Source: Ralstonia sp. ASV6 | GTDB lineage: Bacteria; Pseudomonadota; Gammaproteobacteria; Burkholderiales; Burkholderiaceae | Reading direction: 5' to 3' | Length of the DNA: 34,363 nucleotides | NCBI RefSeq assembly: GCF_016429285.1 | Contig: NZ_JAELUI010000052.1 | Coordinates: 1-34,363 of the forward strand | In this document: piece by piece, positions 14,645 to 21,187 of the stretch | Numbering within the stretch: position 1 is the stretch's first letter | Layout: each line of letters opens with the position of its first letter | Made by a program: the position numbers and the translations under genes | The notes under the pieces: generated by a model | Seen by the model: the letters and a program-made list of their open reading frames with translations, nothing else | Database searches by the model: none | Told to the model about the DNA's origin: nothing

Positions 14645-15334
14645 TCACAATTTCCCAACAAATCGCAGAGAATTCATCATATTCAAAAATAGATCGTAAC
14701 TTAACCCATTCTCAAGACTGAACTCTCGCTTCCTCAGAAGGCAAACACCTGTAAGCTGAGCTGTCATTGCATCATTACCTACCATGACATGAACGCAGCG
14801 ATACGCCTTTGTAAACTCTCTCAATGGCTTGCAACCCGGACGTACTTTCCCAAATGTCTCCTCTGCAACCCACCCGTGCCAGTTAGCCCCGTGAATTGGC
14901 GTGATCTTTGTATCGGTTACCGGCCCACAGTTTGACTCGCCATACGCTGCCGCACGCCGTAACGCAAGAGCACCGCTTCCGTTTGCGAAAAATATTCCAT
15001 CACCATCATCGCTGATTTTCTTATCGATACCGACATTCTCGATCACAAAGCTGATACGCGCCCCCCCAGAATTTTGATTCGGATCATATTGAATATCCAT
15101 ATCCAAAACAGCCTGCCCACCATTCTCATACGATCCCGTGCACCCAAAGCCCATTGGCTGATCATATACATATCTAAGATCCGGAACACGCATTGACATC
15201 CCGCATTGCCGCTCAACATCCGGATCCATGACATTGGTTGCTACGCTCTTGATCTTTACGGCATCCGCTGCCGATTGAGCGTTGGCACCTACGCAAATGA
15301 GAAATGCACAAACAAATGCAATCCAACGAATCAC
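14645..15334 (-). CDS. Periplasmic immunity candidate, module B, first
   Basis: This 229-residue protein has a signal peptide (residues 1-19, ending GANAQ). Its start overlaps the stop of the 745-residue effector by 4 bp (15331-15334), the tight coupling typical of effector-immunity pairs. Several cysteines (for example in RQCGMSM, GFGCTG, SNCGP and RPGCKP) suggest disulphides in the periplasm. It shares the GANWHG motif and the SLRF C-terminus with the protein at 13546-14274. It would protect the cell envelope from the neighbouring peptidoglycan hydrolase. No named family is recognised. Confidence 0.65.
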   Translation of the reverse strand: MIRWIAFVCAFLICVGANAQSAADAVKIKSVATNVMDPDVERQCGMSMRVPDLRYVYDQPMGFGCTGSYENGGQAVLDMDIQYDPNQNSGGARISFVIENVGIDKKISDDGDGIFFANGSGALALRRAAAYGESNCGPVTDTKITPIHGANWHGWVAEETFGKVRPGCKPLREFTKAYRCVHVMVGNDAMTAQLTGVCLLRKREFSLENGLSYDLFLNMMNSLRFVGKL

Positions 15335-17568
15335 TGGAGGTCCTCCACCTGGCGACGTAAGCCACTCTCGACCGGCATGGTTGGCATGTCATTCAAAATG
15401 AAATACGCATAGCGGAAAAACTGTTGACGCGCCGGCAAGCCACCAGCCCCTCCAACTGAGCCGAAGCAAGATTGGACATCCTGGTTGCTAGAACCATGGT
15501 CTGCCTTACGGTTAATTTGAGTTTTAACCCAAAAGTACCCCGCCGAATCCGCAGCAATCTCCGAATCAGACTGCAACAACCCTGGGTTCGGGTCAGTTGT
15601 AAAATCTCGATGGCGATATTCCTGGTATTGACGATAGCCCTTTCGCCAAGTGAGATGAATCAAGCCACGCCCCCTGAAGCGAGGACCATCGCCAAGCTGA
15701 ACATTTTCGCCCCCCACGGCCTTGTTATGAACCTCACCCGGGCGTTGCGCAATGTATGTGGCGCGATCTCTATTCTTTAAGAAGCCAAGAGTTTGAAGCC
15801 AGCTGTGCTTGTGATCAAAATCATATGCCGCATCTTCAGGAGTATAGTTTTCATACATTTTTCTGAAATAATTATCATCTCCGTTTTCGCTAGTTGAACG
15901 CAGGGCACCGGTCTCCTTAAATATCTGCCCAAGGAAATGCGCTTTTCTAAGACTACTGTCAATTCCGTACTTCCTAGACATGCGATTCAACGCCAACCAT
16001 ATCCCAGATGGAAATTTCCCGGCCGTATTATTATTACCCTCGGTGAATCTCTTTTTGCTTTCCGCCCAAGAGATCTGGCCGCCCGCATCCGACATCGAGC
16101 TGCGCGGCAAAAGTTGAACCTGCTCTCGCAAGCTCAACCATCCGCATTTTCTAAAATGGTAGACAAACTGAAGCGGGTGCAAATGCCACACCGACCGCTC
16201 CAGTTCCCCCGTCTTATCCCAAAAAGCCAGTTTCTGGACATGAGCCTCAAAAGCCTGCCAACTTTCTTCGGTCTCCAGGGGCTCTCCCGGTTGCCGCAAT
16301 TTTGCGTACCTGGCATCGAGATCCCCAGCATCCCATTCACTCGGATGCTTGACCACCAGATGCCGCAACTTCTGCTTCCCCGCATCGCTGACGTCTTCGA
16401 GAAGCTGCAAGGCACGCGGATCATCCACAAATGCATCATCCGGACTAGCAATCTGCCCCTCCTCCACCTTCTCCCAACCTCGCCAATATGGGAAATCGGC
16501 ATCTGACAGCGCAACGATGTCGGTTTGAGCCAGATCGATGTAGCCAGTCGCACCATCGCTGTAGCGCACCAGTTGCCAGTTCTGATTCGTGTTTGTTGTA
16601 TCACTCGACAAGATACGCCCGAAGCGCAACCATTCAAAGCCGGCGCTCGGACAGTCCGCATATAGAGCGCTGGCAAGCCGGAACAATTCATATTCGTAAT
16701 TGACCTGCTTCACCGATGTACCCAGCTGCACATAAGTGTCGCCTTGTTTCACACAGGTGGTCGTAGTGCGCATACCTCTGCCCAACTGAACGCTAACGAT
16801 CAACTGGTCGCTGTTTGTTCCGGCTTGACCAAGGTCGAGCGGAAAGAATTGGCCTCCGCCCAAGGGAATGCGGTGAGGATGAACCGCGTTCGGGTGCCGC
16901 GCCACAAAAGTTTTGCCGGCTGGGATAACGAAATGCGCATCCCCATAAAAGTCAACACTAGCAGTCTGGTCTGCAGCCGATGCATTGGCTTTCCAGAAGT
17001 GCTGCAGATGCTCGTCCGTCGTGAATATTTCAAAGTGCACACGCCTATCCGTCTGACCGTACTGCAAACCTGGGTAGCCAAGAATATCCTTGCGATAAAC
17101 GCGCGCCAGCCCCCGTTCCGTCGCTGTGCTCATCGGCGGCGACTTGGCGTCGGGGCCCATCGCACCAGCCTGCTTGAAAAGCGGGATGAGGCTGCTGACC
17201 TGATCCTCCGGCATGCCTGTACGGCACGCCAGATGCATGTATAGGGAATAGAACACAACAGGCGTGTTCTCACCGCTCTCAGTCTCGTGCTTGATCAAGA
17301 CAAAACTGGTGTCATACGGCTGGCCTTGGTACTGCTCACTAGCTGAGGCCTGTCGATAAGCGACGATCGTTCCGTCGGCAATGGCACGAATCGGGGTGGC
17401 GTTCGTCGCCTCCAAATGCAAACCACCGTGCCACACCTTGTATTGCCCAATCGTGTTCGCCGGATACTGCCCGGCAGGGCTTGTTGCCCGTGCCAGCATA
17501 CGAGCTAGCACGGCTTCCTCAGTATCGTCCGCCTGCGGCGTTTCCAGAATGGGGTAGCTGATCAGCAT
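15331..17568 (-). CDS. T6SS cell-wall effector, M23-like and GH19 muramidase/chitinase-like
   Basis: This 745-residue protein begins MLISYPIL, the same eight residues as the effector of module A. Residues about 35-200 resemble an M23 (lysostaphin-type) peptidase: WHGGLHLEATNATPIRAIAD, FYSLYMHLA and VHFEIFTTDE. The usual metal-binding pattern is incomplete (H replaces D, R replaces the first H of HxH), so activity is uncertain. The C-terminal part (about 515-720) is GH19/endolysin-like, with AHFLGQIFKETGAL (catalytic Glu expected in ETG), ENGDDNYFR and RFRGRGLIHLTWRKGYRQY. No signal peptide is present, as expected for a VgrG-delivered effector. It follows a truncated vgrG by 18 bp and overlaps its immunity gene by 4 bp. 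Its GC content is lower than that of the vgrG DNA. Confidence 0.75.
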   Translation of the reverse strand: MLISYPILETPQADDTEEAVLARMLARATSPAGQYPANTIGQYKVWHGGLHLEATNATPIRAIADGTIVAYRQASASEQYQGQPYDTSFVLIKHETESGENTPVVFYSLYMHLACRTGMPEDQVSSLIPLFKQAGAMGPDAKSPPMSTATERGLARVYRKDILGYPGLQYGQTDRRVHFEIFTTDEHLQHFWKANASAADQTASVDFYGDAHFVIPAGKTFVARHPNAVHPHRIPLGGGQFFPLDLGQAGTNSDQLIVSVQLGRGMRTTTTCVKQGDTYVQLGTSVKQVNYEYELFRLASALYADCPSAGFEWLRFGRILSSDTTNTNQNWQLVRYSDGATGYIDLAQTDIVALSDADFPYWRGWEKVEEGQIASPDDAFVDDPRALQLLEDVSDAGKQKLRHLVVKHPSEWDAGDLDARYAKLRQPGEPLETEESWQAFEAHVQKLAFWDKTGELERSVWHLHPLQFVYHFRKCGWLSLREQVQLLPRSSMSDAGGQISWAESKKRFTEGNNNTAGKFPSGIWLALNRMSRKYGIDSSLRKAHFLGQIFKETGALRSTSENGDDNYFRKMYENYTPEDAAYDFDHKHSWLQTLGFLKNRDRATYIAQRPGEVHNKAVGGENVQLGDGPRFRGRGLIHLTWRKGYRQYQEYRHRDFTTDPNPGLLQSDSEIAADSAGYFWVKTQINRKADHGSSNQDVQSCFGSVGGAGGLPARQQFFRYAYFILNDMPTMPVESGLRRQVEDLQ

Positions 17569-17586
17569 GAAAGCTAGGCAAGAAAA

Positions 17587-19140
17587 TCAGGAGAACGGGA
17601 ACGCGCCCTTGAGGTTGAACGGAGACTGCGGGAAGTTCGGCAAGCTGTAACTCGTGCCCTGTGGCCCCTGAAACGTCCGCTGCGCCGCCTTATACGTAAT
17701 CGGCCCAGCACACTCCACGGTAATGTTCCCCCCCTCAAGCGTGATCGACGCCCCGCCCGCCGTAGCAATGCGAATCCGCTTGGCCGCCGCAAAGTCCACG
17801 TTCATGTTGGCCGACACCAGCTTCAGGTCCTGCTTGGCCATCAGCTTGAGCACGTCGTGCTGGGCCTGCACGTCGATGTTGTCCTGCCCCGCGGTGATCT
17901 GCAGCCCGATGTTGTTGTCACCGGCCTTGGACAAACCCGCCGCTACGCCAATCGCCTGACCGGCATGCATACGCGCCTGCTTGCCAATGGCGAGGTTGGT
18001 GTCCTGCCCGCTGCCCAGGGCGATGCTCTCGCCGTTGGAGAACTGCAAGTCTTGCCCCGCCACCATCACCAGGCCAGCCCGGCCGGCAAGGTGCGCCATG
18101 GCTTCGCCCTGCTGCGGCACCTTGCCTTGCGTGGCGGTGTTGCCGGCGCTGGCGTCTTGCTTGGCGGCATCCAATGCCTTGCCGTCGACCATGCCTGCCG
18201 CAGCCTTGGCCTGCTTGCCCAGCGGTGCGTCGTCATCCTTGGCGGTAGCGAGTGCCGCGGTCTGGTGCGTGACAGCACCTTGCCCAAGCGATGCGGTCAG
18301 CGCCTTGGCTTGCTTGATGAGCGCAATGCCCGCCGCGTTGTCGCCGGTGGGTAGCGCTTTGCCACTGGCGGCATCCCGATAGGTGGTGAGCAGCAAACCC
18401 GCCTGACCACGCACGGCGGCGTGCCCATCGGTACGCAACTCGAAGCCCTGACCACGGAAGGTGCCGCGCCTGTTGTCTTGCTGATGGACGAGGTGACCCA
18501 GGTTGAGCTGGCTGTACTGCTGCGTGGTGGCGAGCTGCGTGCGCAACTGGCCGTCGCTGTCGTCAAAGACGAGTTGGTTGTAGCCGCTGCCGCCATGTTC
18601 GGCGCTCTTGAAGCCGGTGTGTGCGGCGGCATTGCGGTGGCCTTCGGCTTCGGTGCCCATGCCGTGCCACGCTGGGCTGTGACCACCAGCCACGTTGCCT
18701 TGCGCACTGGCGGCGCTGTCGCTGCCTTGCTTGTAAAGTGCGGCGCCATCGCTCTGGCCAGATGCGCCTTGCCCACCCGGCGTGGGCGCGATACCGGCCT
18801 CGCCCTGCCCGTTGTACAGCGCGCCAATCACGACGGGTTGGTCGATATCATCTTCGCTGAACTTGACGAGCACTTCCTGGCCGATGCGTGGCAGCCACTG
18901 CCAGCCCATGCCTGAACCAGCCTGGCGCTGCGCGACGCGCACCCAACGGGTGCTGCGGTCGTCAGCGCGCTCACCTTGTTGCCATGGGAAGCGAACGCGG
19001 ATTTCGCCGGCGGGGGTCGTGTGGTGTTCGCCATCGCCACCCGCCTGAGTCTGGCCGTCGGGGCCAACCACGATGGCGCTATGCGCACCCTGCGCGGTGG
19101 GCGCTGCATAGAGCTGGTAGGCGGCCGTGGTATCCACCAA
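17587..19140 (-). pseudogene. vgrG: VgrG lacking the N-terminal gp27-like half
   Basis: This open frame of 517 codons corresponds to residues about 450-954 of the full VgrG at 23844-26708. It has the gp5-type OB segment (APTAQGAHSAIVVGPDGQTQ onward), the linker and the DUF2345 beta-helix region. The whole gp27-like base needed for trimer assembly is absent. The only starts are TTG at 19140 or the following GTG, without a ribosome site, directly behind the stop of a response-regulator fragment in the same frame. DNA from 17671 to 19084 appears identical to 23931-25344. The last 25 or so residues differ from the full VgrG. It is either dead or an orphan tip cassette that works after recombination with a full vgrG. 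Confidence 0.75.
17671..19084. repeat. vgrG: 1.4-kb vgrG repeat, copy in module B
   Basis: This block matches 23931-25344 at a constant offset of 6,260 bp. I found no base difference in the segments compared; the first difference at the right edge is at 19084 (G against A at 25344). Such identity is unlike the visible divergence of the other duplicated parts. Confidence 0.9.
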
Positions 19141-19143
19141 AAT

Positions 19144-19347
19144 TCAGGCCGCCAAGCTTGCTTGCTTCTTGGCTGACTCTGAGCGATTCATTGGTGATCG
19201 GTTGGAGGGCAGCAATTTAGCCGGGTTCGTTGCGGTTTCTGGCTGCACACCTATCGGCTGTATCAGATGGCCTTCGTCTCGCAAAGACGACAGCAGTTGT
19301 TCCCGTTCTGCTTGGTCCTGTTCGACCAGCAAAATCTGAATACCCAC
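19144..19347 (-). pseudogene. Response-regulator remnant, receiver N-terminus only
   Basis: A GTG start with GGGAG upstream encodes MGIQILLVEQDQAEREQLLS. This matches the first 30 or so residues of the regulator at 9359-10255, including the unusual VEQD. The remaining 37 residues do not match the receiver, and the phospho-acceptor and DNA-binding domains are gone. The tail begins IGVQPE, which may derive from the C-terminal extension (IGVQAE in the intact gene), pointing to an internal deletion. The TGA stop at 19144-19146 is followed, in the same frame, by the truncated vgrG. Confidence 0.75.
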
Positions 19348-19410
19348 TTCGAATCTCCCGATGATATTGGCGGCACTCTTCTGTCTCCGGTGCGCTCATG
19401 TATGCATTTC

Positions 19411-19656
19411 TTATTGGCTATTTGCCCCGTCCCACACGGTCAGAGCCTTAAAGGCTTCGTCTGCCCACGTCGAACACGTGCCGAGATACTCCGCCTTGCG
19501 GACTTCATCCAGCGTAAAGAAATGTTCTAGGCCATAGGTGTTCAGCATGCCGAGGAATGCGCGCAGCTTGGAGAGTTTGTCGAACAACTCCGCATGCGCT
19601 TCCATGCGCAGGGCGATGTAGGCCTCGGGGTGGGAATCAAGGATGGGATGGGTCAC
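19411..19656 (-). CDS. Small conserved protein, copy 2 (intact)
   Basis: The GTG at 19656, preceded by GGAGA, starts an 81-residue helical protein (VTHPILDSHPEAYIALRMEA, then ELFDKLSKLRAFLGMLNTYG and KAEYLGTCSTWADEAF). The GTG overlaps the TGA of a 63-codon frame as GTGA. Copy 1 at 10338-10581 shares most of the sequence but carries a frameshift. It lies between the structured leader and the response-regulator gene in both modules. I do not recognise a family. Longer in-frame sequence upstream of the GTG is the leader region and is not protein-like. Confidence 0.6.
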   Translation of the reverse strand: MTHPILDSHPEAYIALRMEAHAELFDKLSKLRAFLGMLNTYGLEHFFTLDEVRKAEYLGTCSTWADEAFKALTVWDGANSQ

Positions 19657-19844
19657 GCTCGGTCTCCATTGAACGAAACTATGCGCCACCGCAATGAGGG
19701 TGGACGAGCACGGACGAGGTGGAACACCGATGAACACCAGTCGGGGCGGCCGAAGCCGCGCTCGCCCGGCTCGCCCATGAAGACGAAGCCAGGCCATAGC
19801 AGACAGAGGGCAAGGTCTATGCTCGACTCTTGCCCGGTGTTCAC
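19653..19844 (-). CDS. Doubtful 63-codon frame within the leader
   Basis: An ATG at 19844 opens MNTGQESSIDLALCLLWPGF and ends in a TGA that overlaps the GTG start of the 81-residue gene (GTGA). The matching frame in copy 1 (10562-10771) keeps the middle (MGEPGE, GFGRPDW, SVFHLVRARPPS), but its end is shifted. The overlap could mean translational coupling. Alternatively the conserved sequence reflects RNA structure and not a protein. I lean to the second. Confidence 0.25.
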   Translation of the reverse strand: MNTGQESSIDLALCLLWPGFVFMGEPGERGFGRPDWCSSVFHLVRARPPSLRWRIVSFNGDRA

Positions 19845-19945
19845 GAGGGTTCCACGCCTCGATCCCTTTCTCTATGGCACGAAAAGGGATGAGCAAGAGT
19901 CTAGCGATGATTGCCTTGGGCTGACAGGGGTGTCGGCCAAAATCA
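19657..19945 (-). ncRNA. Candidate structured leader RNA, copy 2
   Basis: This copy has the same arms as copy 1: GACTCTTGCTC (19901-19891), GGGCAAGAGTC (19835-19825) and GACCTTGCCC (19817-19808). The inner stems ATCCCTTTC/GAAAAGGGAT (19862-19890) and CGAGG/CCTCG (19844-19861) and the UUCG hairpin are also kept. The change in the first arm makes a U.G pair in minus-strand RNA but an A-C mismatch in plus-strand RNA. It lies between the extended -10 at 19948-19956 and the small gene at 19656. Confidence 0.35.
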
Positions 19946-19947
19946 GA

Positions 19948-19956
19948 ATTATCGCA
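19948..19956 (-). promoter_or_regulatory. Extended -10 promoter element, copy 2
   Basis: The minus strand reads TGCGATAAT (19956-19948), identical to copy 1 together with its flanks (19937-19958). It lies 47 bp from the first stem arm, against 48 bp in copy 1. Upstream sequences differ between copies and show no clear -35. Confidence 0.4.
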
Positions 19957-19996
19957 GAGTCGTGCCCATCACCACGGACCGACCACCGTTTCACAA

Positions 19997-20272
19997 CTAT
20001 TGGCCTGACCTGCTCCACAAGGGATTCTTGCTGTCCGAGGCTAGTACCTGTGCGAGTACGTCGGCGTCTGCATCGCGCGCTGGGGCTGCGTTGTTCTTGC
20101 GGGAGCGTGCGAGTTTGGAGGCTTTCTTGCCGTGCTTCTTCGCTTGTGCTTTGCTCTTTGTGCTGGCATGAATAGTGTTGGCTGGGGCTTCAGACGTGGA
20201 AACGTGCTGGGCACAGATGCCTGCGTTCATCCAGATGGCGGTGAGAAGGGCGGCGGCGAGTTTGTATTTCAT
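19997..20272 (-). CDS. Small basic secreted protein, DADADVLA family, copy 2
   Basis: I start at the ATG at 20272, which gives a 91-residue protein aligned end to end with copy 1: signal peptide MKYKLAAALLTAIWMNAGIC, basic KSKAQAKKHGKKASKLARSR, then ARDADADVLAQVLASDSKNP. An upstream in-frame ATG at 20326 would add 18 residues and weaken the signal peptide. No Shine-Dalgarno is evident at either. It follows the module A immunity candidate on the same strand. Function is unknown. The conserved basic body and acidic-aliphatic motif suggest an envelope-associated accessory. Confidence 0.65.
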   Translation of the reverse strand: MKYKLAAALLTAIWMNAGICAQHVSTSEAPANTIHASTKSKAQAKKHGKKASKLARSRKNNAAPARDADADVLAQVLASDSKNPLWSRSGQ

Positions 20273-20326
20273 GAAAATTTGAGAAAATTGAATTGTTGTT
20301 GACATGAGCACAAGGAAACATGTCAT

Positions 20327-21187
20327 TCAATCCATTCTAATGGAATCAAGAATTTTCATATACCGCTCGATATATGGATTATTTTTATACCCATCAATAT
20401 TCATAAAGCATGTCAATGCTTCCGCAGATCGCCTGCTGTTTCCATGAATTGAGTAAATGCACGTTGAATAAAGTGGGCGACGCCCAGAAACTCTATCTCC
20501 AATTCCGTCTATTCGCGCAACTAATAGCTGCGTTCCTTCGTTGTTTTTAACAACAACGAGGTTGGGCGGGAGCCTATTCCAGAGTTTATTTGGGTACATT
20601 TCTTTATTTGCGAAAAGCCCAGTTTTTCCCGCACCAACTTGAGGGCTTTCCAACAAGCGCTGCTCGAAACTTTGGTCGTCAATAATAATAAATTTCGCGT
20701 AAGAAAAATATTCATCAAAGGCGTACCCTTTGGCGCCCCTCTTTCGAATTGGAATGCTAACCCCTGCGACCCAATTGAAAGAATCGCGCACGGTTGAATT
20801 CCACTCGGGAGCCTGCCCCGCCGGTCCGTTTACCTCTCTCTTCTTCTCACATCCGCCTCCCTCACTGTTCGGGGGGATGGCGAAATAGAACCCACATAGT
20901 TTTGCCTCCTCGCCATTCAACGACGTCCATTCTGCACTGGGCAAGTTGACGAGATGAGTAGGACGTGGAATCGAAGACCTATGGTCAATTACGATTTTGC
21001 CACTCTTAATTAAAGAAAGCTTGGCTTCTTTGAAACGCTCGGCTTCAGCAATCCACTGAGACACCACCCCCATGGATTCATCTTGATTGTTGGGGCTATA
21101 TCTCGATGGTGCGGCCTGTTCCGCACAAAAAGCATAGCTTGCGCACAGTGCTGCAAGGAAAGATATTGTGCACTGCCACTGTGTCAT
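20327..21187 (-). CDS. Periplasmic immunity candidate, module A
   Basis: This 286-residue protein has a signal peptide (residues 1-21, SFLAALCASYAFCAEQ), and its start overlaps the effector stop by 4 bp (21184-21187). It is AT-richer than the vgrG genes. A weak echo of the module B candidates is seen in FNWVAGV and the C-terminal LDSIRMD, but it may be a separate family. Given the coupling and export, it is the likely protection against the 884-residue cell-wall effector. No catalytic motif is visible. Confidence 0.65.
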   Translation of the reverse strand: MTQWQCTISFLAALCASYAFCAEQAAPSRYSPNNQDESMGVVSQWIAEAERFKEAKLSLIKSGKIVIDHRSSIPRPTHLVNLPSAEWTSLNGEEAKLCGFYFAIPPNSEGGGCEKKREVNGPAGQAPEWNSTVRDSFNWVAGVSIPIRKRGAKGYAFDEYFSYAKFIIIDDQSFEQRLLESPQVGAGKTGLFANKEMYPNKLWNRLPPNLVVVKNNEGTQLLVARIDGIGDRVSGRRPLYSTCIYSIHGNSRRSAEALTCFMNIDGYKNNPYIERYMKILDSIRMD

